From assembly GCA_016700155.1 (NCBI GenBank), contig CP065001.1, positions 3,038,001 through 3,102,000 of the forward strand: a stretch of DNA of 64,000 bases. The letters run 5' to 3'. A program made the translations under genes and the position numbers. Shown one piece after another: positions 1 through 9,075 of this stretch. The first letter of the stretch is position 1, and every line of letters starts with the position of its first letter. The notes below the pieces were generated by a model that was not told the DNA's origin, searched no databases, and was given only the letters and a program-made list of their open reading frames with translations. The stretch is from Ignavibacteriales bacterium. Its GTDB lineage: Bacteria; Bacteroidota; Ignavibacteria; Ignavibacteriales; Ignavibacteriaceae.

Positions 1-690
1 AATTCAATACAATTTTATAGCGGCACTGCTGTCAGCGGTACAAAAACAGAAAAAGGTTTTGAAGTAAAAACACAATCGGGCGACAGCTTCACAGCAAAGA
101 AATTAATTTTTGCGACAGGAGTCAAAGACATAATGCCGGCAATCAAAGGATTTGCGGAGTGCTGGGGTATTTCAGTAATTCACTGTCCTTACTGCCACGG
201 TTATGAAGTACGCAATGAAAAAACAGGAATACTCGGAAACGGTGATATAATATTTGAATTTTCTAAACTGATTAATCACTGGACAAAAGACTTAACTCTT
301 TTCACAAACGGAAAATCAAAACTAACAAATGAGCAAACTGAAAAGTTAAAACAGCATAACATTAAAATAGTCGAAACTGAAATTGACATATTTGAACAAA
401 GCAATGGGCAAATTGAAAACGTAGTATTCAAAGATGCTTCAAAAATTTCGATGAAGGCTGTTTATGCAAAAATTCCTTTTGAACAGCATTGTGATATTCC
501 GAAACAATTGGGCTGCGAACTGAACGAAGGCGGTTATATTAAAATTGACCCATTTCAAAAGACAACCATTCCCGGAGTATTTGCGTGCGGTGATAATGTA
601 TTCGTTATGCGTTCGGTGGCTAACGCAGTCGCAATGGGAACACTTACAGGCGCAATGGTTAATAAAGAAATTATAGATGAAGAATTTTAA
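1..690 (+). CDS. Thioredoxin-reductase-like FAD/NAD(P) oxidoreductase, 5' end cut off by the window
   Basis: The frame is open from base 1, so the gene starts upstream and about 229 residues are visible. FATGVKD at about 112-132 is the conserved segment after the FAD domain's beta meander. CPYCHGYE at 184-207 carries a redox-active C-x2-C in the position used by thioredoxin reductases, and GVFACGDN near 571-594 is the C-terminal FAD-binding motif. Such proteins pass electrons from NAD(P)H through FAD to the disulfide. The NAD(P)-binding glycine motif reads GILGNGD, less regular than the usual GxGxxG/A. No thioredoxin gene is adjacent, so the partner is unknown. The fold is clear; strict thioredoxin reductase activity is inferred. 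Confidence 0.85.
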   Translation, partial: NSIQFYSGTAVSGTKTEKGFEVKTQSGDSFTAKKLIFATGVKDIMPAIKGFAECWGISVIHCPYCHGYEVRNEKTGILGNGDIIFEFSKLINHWTKDLTLFTNGKSKLTNEQTEKLKQHNIKIVETEIDIFEQSNGQIENVVFKDASKISMKAVYAKIPFEQHCDIPKQLGCELNEGGYIKIDPFQKTTIPGVFACGDNVFVMRSVANAVAMGTLTGAMVNKEIIDEEF

Positions 691-856
691 TTCAAAGGAA
701 CCTGTCTCGGATAATAATTTGCTCACTGTCTGAGAGCCTATTTAATTGAACATTCAATTGCAAGACAAGCTGAAATTATTAACGAATTGAAAATATAGTT
801 TTAGAATTTTGACAATAGATATCCAAAGTAATTGATAACATCAAAGAAAATACTAT

Positions 857-1435
857 ATGCAAAAAGGAAGACTTGAAGCATTCAGTGACGGAGTATTAGC
901 CATCATCATTACCATTATGGTACTTGAAATAAAAGTGCCGCACGGTGAGCAACTTTCCAACTTGAGTCCCCTGGTTCCGGTGGTACTCAGCTACATTCTC
1001 AGTTTCATATATATCGGTATATACTGGAATAATCATCATCATATGATGCACACAGTTACAAAGATAACCGGCGGTATTCTCTGGGCGAATTTGCATCTTT
1101 TATTCTGGCTGTCTCTTGTACCATTTGTTACCGGCTGGATGGGAGAAAATAATTTCGGAACTCAACCGGTTGCCTTATACGGAGTTGTAATGCTGATGGC
1201 TGCAATCGCTTATTATGTTTTGCAGACTTTGATTATTAAATCACAGGGTGAGCATTCATTGCTCGCAAAAGCTATCGGGAATGATTTGAAAGGAAAAATT
1301 TCTCCGGTACTATATCTTGCAGGAATATCTTTATCATCAATCAGTTCAAAAATTTCCGGCGCGCTGTATGTACTAGTGGCGCTTATCTGGCTGATTCCTG
1401 ACAAACGTATTGAAAAGATCATTCATCATAGTTAG
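857..1435 (+). CDS. TMEM175-family (DUF1211) potassium channel protein
   Basis: The protein has 192 residues. Its N-terminus has the family signature R-x3-FSDGV-x-AI-x2-T (residues 5-20), which lies in the first helix of bacterial TMEM175 channels. Several further hydrophobic segments follow, with a His-rich NHHHMMH stretch near residue 60. Bacterial members form tetrameric K+-selective or leak channels in the inner membrane. The gene is preceded by a 166-bp gap and followed by a VOC gene 48 bp on. The family call is strong from the signature; ion selectivity is inferred from relatives. Confidence 0.85.
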   Translation: MQKGRLEAFSDGVLAIIITIMVLEIKVPHGEQLSNLSPLVPVVLSYILSFIYIGIYWNNHHHMMHTVTKITGGILWANLHLLFWLSLVPFVTGWMGENNFGTQPVALYGVVMLMAAIAYYVLQTLIIKSQGEHSLLAKAIGNDLKGKISPVLYLAGISLSSISSKISGALYVLVALIWLIPDKRIEKIIHHS

Positions 1436-1483
1436 TAAAAAACCTATACAAGAATATCGACAGAACAATAAGGAACTTCTGAT

Positions 1484-1882
1484 ATGAAAGTAAATTTTCA
1501 TCCTGCATCACCAATTCTCCGTGTAGACAATATTGATAAAAGTATTGAGTATTACCTGGATAGCCTTGGCTTTAAGCTGGACTGGAACTGGGAGGATCGT
1601 ATTGCATCAGTATCAAGACAGAAAAGTAATATTATGTTATCCTGCGGCGACCAGGGTTTGGGAAAGGCGTGGGTATATATTGGAATCAGTGATGTTGAAA
1701 TGCTTTATCAGGAATATAAGAACAGCGGCGCAATGATAAGACAGTCTCCAAAAAATTTTTCATGGGCTTATGAAATGCAGATTGAAGATCTTGACTCAAA
1801 TGTTCTACGTTTTGGTTCAGAGCCAAAAGACGGAGTACCATTCGGTCCGTGGCTTGATATGAATGGCAAACTGTGGGAGTAA
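1484..1882 (+). CDS. VOC-superfamily (glyoxalase / bleomycin-resistance fold) protein
   Basis: The protein has 132 residues and a beta-alpha-beta3 VOC fold: PILRVDNIDKSIEYYLDSLGF at the start is the classic first module, and the C-terminal half ends in EIEDLD-x-NVLRFG-like strands. ATG at 1484 has AAGGAA about eight bases upstream. VOC proteins of this size dimerise and either bind a drug (bleomycin-type resistance) or act as metal-dependent glyoxalases or dioxygenases. The metal ligands cannot be assigned by eye, so no substrate is proposed. A second VOC gene follows at once, suggesting a small operon. Confidence 0.8.
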   Translation: MKVNFHPASPILRVDNIDKSIEYYLDSLGFKLDWNWEDRIASVSRQKSNIMLSCGDQGLGKAWVYIGISDVEMLYQEYKNSGAMIRQSPKNFSWAYEMQIEDLDSNVLRFGSEPKDGVPFGPWLDMNGKLWE

Positions 1883-1890
1883 TTAATTTT

Positions 1891-2253
1891 ATGTACAAAG
1901 CATTATTTCTAAGCCCGATGATACCATCATATAATTTATCCGGGACTTCACATTTCTTTAGAGATTTACTCGGCTTCAGGAGTATTATGGATTCATCTGA
2001 ATATTGTGTATTGATAAAAGATAATCTTACTATTCACCTGCTGCGGGCGGGTGAAGATATCGGGCAGATGGAATTCTATCTGGAGGTTGATGATGTTGAT
2101 AAAGTATGGGCTTCTATTGAAAGCAGGATTGGAGGATTAAAAGTCCGAAAGCCGTTTAACACGGAGTATGGTATGCGTGAGATTCACATAGAAGTTCCTT
2201 TCACAAAAACGTTATTGTTTATCGGTCAGGAACTAAAGAAAAATGAGAAATGA
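1891..2253 (+). CDS. Second VOC-superfamily protein
   Basis: A reading frame is open from GTG 1873, but ATG 1891 is preferred: GGGAG lies about ten bases before it, and the earlier start would overlap the upstream gene. The product is about 120 residues. Its N-terminus (SGTSHFFRDLLGF) and the FYLEVDDVDKVW strand-helix are typical VOC modules. It differs clearly from its upstream neighbour, so this is not a recent tandem duplication. Its end overlaps the following GNAT gene by 11 bp, pointing to translational coupling. Function beyond the fold is not visible. Confidence 0.78.
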   Translation: MYKALFLSPMIPSYNLSGTSHFFRDLLGFRSIMDSSEYCVLIKDNLTIHLLRAGEDIGQMEFYLEVDDVDKVWASIESRIGGLKVRKPFNTEYGMREIHIEVPFTKTLLFIGQELKKNEK

Positions 2254-2707
2254 AAAAATCAGTATTGTAAGAACTGACTCAATCAACAGGGATTTTATTT
2301 CACTGGTAAAACTGCTTGATGTTGAACTTGCAGAACGGGACGGCGCTGAGCATCCGTTTTACGCACAGTATAATAAGATCGATAAAATTAAATATGTCAT
2401 TGTTGCATACGAAAATGATGTGCCTGTAAGCTGCGGTGCGCTGAAGGAATTCGGGCACAGCCAAATGGAAATAAAACGAATGTACACTTTGAGTAATTAC
2501 CGGGGAAAAGGTATTGCTACTAAAGTTTTACTTGAACTGGAAATGTGGGCGGTTGAGCTTGGTTATATAAAATGTATTCTTGAAACAGGGAAAAAACAAC
2601 CGGAAGCAATCAGGCTTTACGAGAAGAACGGATACAAAATTATTCCGAACTACGGACAGTATGAGGGAATCGAAAACAGCGTATGTTTTGAAAAGATGAT
2701 ATGTTGA
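2243..2707 (+). CDS. GNAT-family N-acetyltransferase
   Basis: The protein has 154 residues. It carries the GNAT core: MYTLSNYRGKGIATKVL (about 85-101) is motif A with the R-G-K-G-I-A pyrophosphate loop that binds acetyl-CoA, and EAIRLYEKNGYK (about 127-138) is motif B. The acceptor is unknown. It overlaps the preceding VOC gene and is the last gene of the + strand group; the convergent mlaD stop lies only 6 bp beyond. Together with two VOC genes it could be a small detoxification or resistance cluster, which is inference. Confidence 0.88.
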   Translation: MRNEKISIVRTDSINRDFISLVKLLDVELAERDGAEHPFYAQYNKIDKIKYVIVAYENDVPVSCGALKEFGHSQMEIKRMYTLSNYRGKGIATKVLLELEMWAVELGYIKCILETGKKQPEAIRLYEKNGYKIIPNYGQYEGIENSVCFEKMIC

Positions 2708-2713
2708 AAAATA

Positions 2714-3745
2714 TTAATTCTTTTTTTCTTCAAGCGCTTTTAACTGTTCAATCCTCTCATCAAGCATTTTAATCTTCTTATCAAGTTCAATCAGATTATT
2801 ATTGATCTCATCTTCATATTCGGCTTTGTCCCAGTAACCCCTGTCTTCAAAGTAACTTTTGAACAACCAGTTATGTTTCAATGCTTCCATGTTTTCAGCG
2901 AGACGTGATGCAGCAAGTTTTCCATCCTCTGATATCTGCTGAATATTTGAAAGTGTCGCGCTTAACACAGAATCGTACGAACTTTCTTTAATCAGCAATG
3001 ATCCGAGAAATCCTTCACCTTTTCTTACTCCGCCGATGATTGTATCAACATCCACTACCGCCTGGTTAACATTTGCAACAACTTCCTGAACTCCGCTTCC
3101 TAATTCCTTAAATATCTCTGTAACTTCTTCAAGCTCTTTAGTAATTGCATTAAGACTTCGGTCTGCTGTTTCTGTCAGCATTGTGGCGTTGTTATAAAGT
3201 TCCTCATCATTAAGAAGTTTACCAATTGACCCTTCTCCCCGGTTAACTCTTGCTACAATTTCAGAAAGGTTTTTTGTCATCTCTTTAGTGTATTCCATAA
3301 TTCCTTGGGTTTCCTCAATTATCTCCGCAAACCCAAGCGGTTCTTTTGATTGAATAACTCCCCCGTCTTTAACCTGTTCTGACGCGCTCGTCCCGATTTG
3401 AAGAATAATCACTTTGTTGCCTACAAGACCCTCTGTTTCAATACTTGCTTTAGTATCCTTTCTGATAAATCTTTCTATATCTGTTATAAGGCGCATTGAA
3501 ACTTCTATTCTTCCGGTTGTATCATCGGCTATTTCAATGGACTTAACACTTCCAACGTCAATACCGCTAAGTCGGACTACAGCACCGTTTCTTAATCCTT
3601 CAATATTTTTAAAGTATGCTTGTACAGTAAATGTTGATTTGAACAGCGCGTCCTTATTCCCTAACAGAAAAATCGCAGCTACCAGTAACGTACTGCCGAT
3701 AAAAATAAATATTCCAAGTTTTGCTGAAGCCAGGTTTTTGAACAT
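2714..3745 (-). CDS. mlaD: MlaD-like MCE-domain lipid-transport protein
   Basis: The protein has 343 residues: one N-terminal membrane anchor (about 8-28), an MCE domain at about 35-120 (YFKNIEGLRNGAVVRLSGI, then VGSVKSIE), and a long helical tail with Leu/Glu-rich coiled coil to the C-terminus. MCE proteins form hexameric rings that bind phospholipid between inner and outer membranes. It is the last gene of an mlaE-mlaF-mlaD operon, 11 bp after the ATPase. The tail is longer than in E. coli MlaD (about 180 residues), as in FCB and Chlorobi relatives. The family call is firm; transport direction is inferred. Confidence 0.9.
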   Translation of the reverse strand: MFKNLASAKLGIFIFIGSTLLVAAIFLLGNKDALFKSTFTVQAYFKNIEGLRNGAVVRLSGIDVGSVKSIEIADDTTGRIEVSMRLITDIERFIRKDTKASIETEGLVGNKVIILQIGTSASEQVKDGGVIQSKEPLGFAEIIEETQGIMEYTKEMTKNLSEIVARVNRGEGSIGKLLNDEELYNNATMLTETADRSLNAITKELEEVTEIFKELGSGVQEVVANVNQAVVDVDTIIGGVRKGEGFLGSLLIKESSYDSVLSATLSNIQQISEDGKLAASRLAENMEALKHNWLFKSYFEDRGYWDKAEYEDEINNNLIELDKKIKMLDERIEQLKALEEKKN

Positions 3746-3756
3746 TGGCTTTTACC

Positions 3757-4494
3757 TCATCTTTCTTCAATGATTTCATTACTGAAAAAATTTTTTAAGA
3801 ACGGATCCTGTGATGCGACAAGATCATTAATAGTTCCTTTGAACTTTACCTTACCTTCATCAAGAACAATAGCTTTGTCAGCAATTATGCTGGCGGCAAG
3901 AAGATCGTGCGTAACAATAATTGAAGTCATCTTTAACTCAGTCTGAAGATCACGTATCAATACGCTTATTTCTTTTGCTGTTATCGGGTCAAGTCCTGTT
4001 GTAGGTTCATCATACAGCATTATTTTTGGCTCGCTGATAATTGATCTTGCAAGACCAATTCTTTTTTTCATTCCTCCTGAAAGCTCAGCAGGCATTTTAT
4101 CTATCGCTTCTTCAAGAGAAACTTTTTCAAGTGCTTCTTTCACTTTTTTTTCTCTTTCGGATTCAGATAAATCAAAATGGCGTATCAACGGAAATTCAAG
4201 ATTTTCCCTGACAGACATCGAATCATAAAGCGCCGCGCTCTGGAATAAAAATCCGAGATCCTTTCTTAATTCATTAAGTTCATTCAAATTGAGCTTAAGT
4301 ACATTTTTATCTTCAATGAATATTTCACCTTCATCAGGCTCCATAAGTCTTACCATACATTTAAGCAGAACACTTTTACCTGTTCCGCTTCTTCCGAATA
4401 CAACAAGGTTTTCAGCACGCTCAACATTTAGTGAAACATCTTCAAGTACAACGTGTTCGCCGAAAGCTTTGGATAAATTATTTATTCTAATCAT
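3757..4494 (-). CDS. mlaF: ABC transporter ATP-binding protein, MlaF type
   Basis: The protein has 245 residues and all ABC ATPase motifs: Walker A GRSGTGKS (about 34-41), Q-loop FLFQSAALYD, signature LSGGMKKRIGLARS (about 138-151), Walker B IMLYDEPTTGLDP and the H-loop VTHD. LSGGMKKR is the version usual in the MlaF/Ttg2A group. It energises phospholipid movement through the MlaE permease at the inner membrane. It starts 1 bp after the mlaE stop, so the two are almost certainly co-translated. Confidence 0.93.
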   Translation of the reverse strand: MIRINNLSKAFGEHVVLEDVSLNVERAENLVVFGRSGTGKSVLLKCMVRLMEPDEGEIFIEDKNVLKLNLNELNELRKDLGFLFQSAALYDSMSVRENLEFPLIRHFDLSESEREKKVKEALEKVSLEEAIDKMPAELSGGMKKRIGLARSIISEPKIMLYDEPTTGLDPITAKEISVLIRDLQTELKMTSIIVTHDLLAASIIADKAIVLDEGKVKFKGTINDLVASQDPFLKNFFSNEIIEER

Positions 4495-4495
4495 A

Positions 4496-5302
4496 TCAGA
4501 TCGTTGGCCACAGCCACAATGTTATTTTTACCAGTACCATGTCAAACAATAGTATCATCAATGATGATATCACAACCGATGTTGTAGATGCTTTCCCGAC
4601 GCCTTCTGTGCCGTTTGTTGCGGTGTATCCTTTATATGAACCAACCACTCCGACTATAAATCCGAAAACAAATGTTTTGGCAACACCCGGAATTGCATCG
4701 CCATACTCAACCGCGCTGACAACCGCATCGATATAATATTCTATACTCATATTCTGAACAAGAACAACTGCTATGTAGCTTCCGAACAAAGCAATGAAGA
4801 TAACGTACACTGTTAACAACGGCAGAATAAATGTACATGCAAATATTCTCGTGACGACAAGATATTTGAAAGGATTAACTGCGGATACTTCCATTGCGTC
4901 GATCTGCTCGGTCACTCGCATAGAGCCTAATTCAGCACCTATACCGGAACTTACTCTTCCCGCGAAAATCAATGCTGTTATCACAGGTCCAAGTTCACGC
5001 ACAATGGAGATTCCAACCGAGCCGGGAAGAAATGCTTCAGCACCAAACCTTACAAGTACAGGCTGGGTTTGCATTGCCAGTACCAGTCCAATTATAAACC
5101 CGGTAATGCTTACTATAGGCAAGGTTTTTATTCCCAGTTCATCCATATGTTTACGGATCTGTTCAACCTCGTATGGTGGAATGAAAACATTTTTGAAAAA
5201 CATTACTGAGAACTGAAAAAGTCCGGCAATTGTTTCAAAAAATTCTAAAACTTTCTTTTCAAAGTCGGATGTTATTTTTTCACGGGCTGTTTTTGATTTC
5301 AC
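4496..5302 (-). CDS. mlaE: ABC transporter permease, MlaE type
   Basis: The protein has 268 residues with about five membrane segments. The conserved MlaE block GRVSSGIGAELGSMRVTEQ (about 117-135) followed by IDAMEVSAVNP is plain; this cytoplasmic coupling region contacts MlaF. It is the first gene of the Mla operon, with a 119-bp AT-rich gap to yraN upstream that probably holds its promoter. Periplasmic and outer-membrane partners (mlaB, mlaC, mlaA) are not in the window, as is common outside Proteobacteria. Confidence 0.92.
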   Translation of the reverse strand: MKSKTAREKITSDFEKKVLEFFETIAGLFQFSVMFFKNVFIPPYEVEQIRKHMDELGIKTLPIVSITGFIIGLVLAMQTQPVLVRFGAEAFLPGSVGISIVRELGPVITALIFAGRVSSGIGAELGSMRVTEQIDAMEVSAVNPFKYLVVTRIFACTFILPLLTVYVIFIALFGSYIAVVLVQNMSIEYYIDAVVSAVEYGDAIPGVAKTFVFGFIVGVVGSYKGYTATNGTEGVGKASTTSVVISSLMILLFDMVLVKITLWLWPTI

Positions 5303-5421
5303 GGATTGTTCGGTGTGAATTTTAATTTCAATCGGATAATTATTTAGATATTCAGCTTAAATCCTTTTGAAAAATAAATAAAAATCGTATTAAAATAAAT
5401 TTTACTTTTCATTATGCTGAA

Positions 5422-5790
5422 TTAGTCAAATGCATTGATATAATGTTTTAGCTCAGGTTTTTTATTCTGATTAAATAGTATGGTTACAACATCAAACCTG
5501 CAGTCAGCTTCTTTTATTTCTTTATTATAAAAATAAAGCTGTGCCATTCGTTTTATCTGTTTAACTTTATTTTTTGTGATAGCATATTCGGGCTCGCCGA
5601 ATTCAAGATTTTTACGCGACTTCACTTCAACAAATATTAATAAATCCTTCGATGGCTCCTTTGCAATAATGTCAATCTCACCCTTTCCATACCTGTAATT
5701 TGTCTCAACGATTTCATAACCACTTTCTTTCAGAAAATCAATAGCTAGCTGTTCGCCTTCATCGCCGACTTGCTTTGTTTGATACGTCAT
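5422..5790 (-). CDS. yraN: YraN/UPF0102-family endonuclease-like protein
   Basis: The protein has 122 residues, the usual family length. GDEGEQLAIDFLKESGYEIVETNYRYGKGEIDII contains the conserved G-E-x2-A helix and the N-x-R...GEIDI strand; FVEVKSRK supplies the E-x-K of a PD-(D/E)xK nuclease fold with D (GEID). The exact role of the family is not settled, though it is almost universally found beside rnhB, as here. The start overlaps the rnhB stop by 4 bp (ATGA), so the pair is translationally coupled. Confidence 0.9.
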   Translation of the reverse strand: MTYQTKQVGDEGEQLAIDFLKESGYEIVETNYRYGKGEIDIIAKEPSKDLLIFVEVKSRKNLEFGEPEYAITKNKVKQIKRMAQLYFYNKEIKEADCRFDVVTILFNQNKKPELKHYINAFD

Positions 5791-6422
5791 TGTTGTACCT
5801 GAGAAAAATCCAGTTGAAGAATTTTCGATTCCGGAAGAATTTTTTTCAAAAAAGTTTTTCTATGATACGGTGAAACCCCGATCCTTTTTATTGTGCTTAT
5901 ATGAAATTGTGTCGGATATCCTTTATTCTTCTTCCAGTTGTATTCAGGATATTCTTCATCCAGCATATGCATAATCCCGTCCCGTGTTACTTTTGCAAGT
6001 ATGGAAGCTGCCGCGATTGAAAATGATTTTGAGTCACCTTTAACTATTGCCCTGGTTTTCATTTCTGAATTGAAAATTTTATTGCCGTCTATCAAAACAA
6101 TATCGGGTTTAATATTCATTTTATTAACGGATTGCTTCATAGCCTTTAATGATGCCTGCAAAATATTTATTTCATCAATTTCTGAATGAGAGATTTCCGA
6201 AACTGAAAATGCCAGAGCTTTTGATTTAATAATGTCAAAAAGATTATCACGTTCTGATTCATTTAATTGTTTTGAATCATTTACACCTTCAATAAAATCG
6301 TCAGGATGGAAGATGACCGAAGCCGCCACCACAGGTCCTGCAAGCGGTCCCCTTCCTGCTTCATCAACCCCGGCGATCAATTTTATTCCATTTGTTCTGT
6401 AGCTGTCGTCGAATGATTTCAT
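5787..6422 (-). CDS. rnhB: Ribonuclease HII
   Basis: The protein has 211 residues. It removes ribonucleotides and RNA primers from RNA:DNA hybrids. AGVDEAGRGPLAGPVVAA (about 18-35) holds the first catalytic Asp-Glu pair, DIVLIDGN the next Asp, and SIAAASILAKVTRD the conserved helix with the last catalytic Asp. The length is typical. It overlaps ubiA upstream and yraN downstream by 4 bp each, forming a tight three-gene unit. Confidence 0.95.
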   Translation of the reverse strand: MKSFDDSYRTNGIKLIAGVDEAGRGPLAGPVVAASVIFHPDDFIEGVNDSKQLNESERDNLFDIIKSKALAFSVSEISHSEIDEINILQASLKAMKQSVNKMNIKPDIVLIDGNKIFNSEMKTRAIVKGDSKSFSIAAASILAKVTRDGIMHMLDEEYPEYNWKKNKGYPTQFHISTIKRIGVSPYHRKTFLKKILPESKILQLDFSQVQQ

Positions 6423-7276
6423 CTGCCAAAATAAATTGCAATTAATCCGAATACCATTCCTGCTTTAAGCATCCTGCTGATTTTATTCAGGTTACTCTTT
6501 GTTGTCTTTTCAAAAACTGTTCTCAAAACATGGACTAGGATCAGGTCAACCGTAAGCAATACAATGATAAAGAATTCAATCTTATAAATTTGTGTAAAAT
6601 AAGGATACGAAGTAAAAAAAATAAGTGCCACTGTAATTATGGAAATTATCTTCTGCGTCAATGGTATCCCAAACCTTGAAGGGAATGTAAATATGCCGGA
6701 TGAAATATCCCCATCAATATCTTCAATATCTTTTACAAGTTCGCGTACAAGGTTTATAAGGAATGCAAACAATGCCGGTATAACAGCCGCATTAATATTC
6801 TTTGCGACGATACCGCCATAAATAAAAGTAAGTGCAGTAAGCAGCGCAACAGTAACATTTCCAATTATCGGAATCTTCTTAAGAATATAGCTGTACATGA
6901 ACAAAAGAATATTTGCCGACACAACAATTATAAGAGCGTCAAGACTTACAAATATGGCAGCAATGACTGATAAAAAAACAAATAGAAAATAAACTACCAG
7001 AGCTTTGCTTTGTGAAATGTCGCCGGAAGGAAGCGGTCTTTGAGGTCGGTTAATTTTGTCAATGGCAATATCAAAATAGTCATTAATAATATTTCCGGAT
7101 GCGGCGCTGAATATTGAAGATAGGGCGGCGAGTAAGGTTATTCCCAAATCAATTTTAGTATAGCTGCAAATAATTACTGCTACGATAACAGTAATGAAAG
7201 TAATTAAGAGGTTCAGGGGTCTTACAATTTTTATCCAGGCTGAAGTTTTTTTCATCTCATCTTTTGGATTCTTCAT
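6419..7276 (-). CDS. UbiA-family prenyltransferase
   Basis: The protein has 285 residues with about eight to nine membrane helices. The first Asp-rich motif is NDYFDIAIDKINRP (about 66-79) and the second is DIEDIDGD (about 187-194); these bind Mg2+ and the prenyl diphosphate. The sequence is closest in style to geranylgeranylglycerol-phosphate geranylgeranyltransferase and (bacterio)chlorophyll/menaquinone-type members, which I cannot separate by eye. No quinone or chlorophyll genes are adjacent. It ends in a 4-bp overlap with rnhB. Confidence 0.85.
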   Translation of the reverse strand: MKNPKDEMKKTSAWIKIVRPLNLLITFITVIVAVIICSYTKIDLGITLLAALSSIFSAASGNIINDYFDIAIDKINRPQRPLPSGDISQSKALVVYFLFVFLSVIAAIFVSLDALIIVVSANILLFMYSYILKKIPIIGNVTVALLTALTFIYGGIVAKNINAAVIPALFAFLINLVRELVKDIEDIDGDISSGIFTFPSRFGIPLTQKIISIITVALIFFTSYPYFTQIYKIEFFIIVLLTVDLILVHVLRTVFEKTTKSNLNKISRMLKAGMVFGLIAIYFGR

Positions 7277-7305
7277 TTAAAAGATAAGAAATTTTTATCC
7301 CCGTG

Positions 7306-9075
7306 TTAAAATTCATTAATTATTCCGAAATGAATTTTTCCTTCAGAGAATGAATCTCCTTTGGCAAGCGCAAAACTTACAGCAAGTACACCGATTCCGG
7401 TTTCAATATTCAATCCCAGTCCATAACCTATATTAAAACCTTCCTGCTTCTCAATCATTCTATCCGATTCTTCTTTTCTCAGAAAGTATCCAGTATCAAA
7501 AAATACGAAAGCAAAAGTCCGCTGTGTAAGTAATAATCTGTATTCAAGATTTGACCAGAAAATTCTCGATCCTAAAAACTGGTTTTCTCTGTAACCGCGC
7601 AGTGAATTTGTTCCGCCTAACCGGAAAAGATCACTTTCTTCGAATGAAGGTCCGCGCATTTCTCTTCCATGTAATCCCAACGCTGCAACCTGCCTCGAAA
7701 AGAACTGGTAGAATAAGCTTATGTCCACGAAGAGTCTTTGAATATTAATATTTCTTTCCAAATCTGTAGCCAGGTATTCTTCAGGACCATTAATTTTTTT
7801 CTGGCTGAATGAATACGTGTTTAAGAAAAGTATTCCTTCAGTGGGGGAATACGGATCGTCTCTTGTATCAATCTTCAGGTTGACACCGGTTGTAATTGCA
7901 GAAGAGTTGTAAACACTGAATACTGAAGTTTCATTTTCAGTCGGGATAACGCTTTCAGAAGCTATGAAGACTGATGCACTTATATCTTCGGTCGCAAGAT
8001 ATTCAAGTGCGCCTTCCAGCTTTCTTTGAACATAGGTAGTATCCTGTTTCCGCTGGAATAATCCTCCGTTTACATTAAATGGAAAACCAAACAACCATGG
8101 TTCAAGATACTTTAATTCAAGTTCCTGTGAGAACCTGTCGTACTGCTGCCATCTGACTGCGGCTGCTCTTCCTGTTCCAAATAAATTCCGGAGACTAACA
8201 TTTACAAGTCCTGTTATATAACCTTTTTCTCCTGCCTTCGTTCCGGGAATGTAACCGATGATTCCGTCAAAATTATTTGTCTGCTTTTCTTTTATGTTAA
8301 TCAGCAGAACGCCGTTATTATCTTTGTCAAGGAAGTATTGCGGTGTGCTTACCGGCTCAAAAAATCTTAACCTGTTTAATCTTTTAGGAAGTTCCTCAAC
8401 CCTTTTCTGTGAGTAGACTTCTCCCTGGTTTAATCTAAGCTCACGTGTAATTACATAGTCTTCAGTTGATGTGTTTCCGCTGATCTCAATCCTGTTTATA
8501 TAATTTTGTTCGCCTTTAATAATTTTTAAAATCAAATCACATACATTCTGGTTTTCGGTTGAATCATACTCAAGATTAAAGGATACAAACTGAATTTTTG
8601 CGAAAGGGTTCCCGCTGTTTTCATAATAAGTTAAAGAGCTGGTAATGGACTCTTCAACTGAATATGTATTAAATATCTCCCCCTGTAGAAAAGAGAAGTT
8701 TTTAATGACTGAAACCGAATCGAGGCTGTCAGCATTTTCAAAAATAATATTCCTGATGAATGATGGTTCGCCTTCATCAAAATCCAGGAATATTTTTATC
8801 CTTGTGCTGTCCGGTCTTAACTCAGTTGAGTCATTATGAAATGAAGGATAAAAGTACCCGAACTCACTAACAGCGGCAGCAATATTTTGCTTGGCTGAAT
8901 CGATAAGTCCCGGGCGGAAATTCATTCCTGCTTTTAATCCGCTCCACCCGATAAGATCATTGACTGAAAATATTTTGTCGCCGGTGATTGTTATAGATTC
9001 GATGCTCTGCGGGTAAGCTGAAATTGCTGTGATAATGAGGAATAGAATATGAAACTTAACGAGGCGTATCATCAA
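7306..9075 (-). CDS. Omp85-superfamily outer-membrane protein (BamA/TamA-like)
   Basis: The protein has 589 residues: signal peptide (about 1-24, ending A-Y-P-Q), two or three POTRA-like repeats at about 25-270 (for example VEISGNTSTEDYVITRELRL-type segments), then a 16-strand type barrel. GGTNSLRGYRE near residue 500 is the conserved V/L-R-G-F/Y loop that plugs the Omp85 barrel. It should insert or translocate proteins at the outer membrane. It is shorter than BamA (usually about 800 residues) and nearer TamA or patatin-linked types. Its start overlaps the end of the pfkB-like gene by 20 bp. Confidence 0.87.
   Translation of the reverse strand: MMIRLVKFHILFLIITAISAYPQSIESITITGDKIFSVNDLIGWSGLKAGMNFRPGLIDSAKQNIAAAVSEFGYFYPSFHNDSTELRPDSTRIKIFLDFDEGEPSFIRNIIFENADSLDSVSVIKNFSFLQGEIFNTYSVEESITSSLTYYENSGNPFAKIQFVSFNLEYDSTENQNVCDLILKIIKGEQNYINRIEISGNTSTEDYVITRELRLNQGEVYSQKRVEELPKRLNRLRFFEPVSTPQYFLDKDNNGVLLINIKEKQTNNFDGIIGYIPGTKAGEKGYITGLVNVSLRNLFGTGRAAAVRWQQYDRFSQELELKYLEPWLFGFPFNVNGGLFQRKQDTTYVQRKLEGALEYLATEDISASVFIASESVIPTENETSVFSVYNSSAITTGVNLKIDTRDDPYSPTEGILFLNTYSFSQKKINGPEEYLATDLERNINIQRLFVDISLFYQFFSRQVAALGLHGREMRGPSFEESDLFRLGGTNSLRGYRENQFLGSRIFWSNLEYRLLLTQRTFAFVFFDTGYFLRKEESDRMIEKQEGFNIGYGLGLNIETGIGVLAVSFALAKGDSFSEGKIHFGIINEF

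Noticed and set aside
691..856. A possible gene remnant (frame 716-798, ending IARQAEIINELKI)
   Set aside because: Short, no start and no family match by eye; could be a remnant but not supportable.
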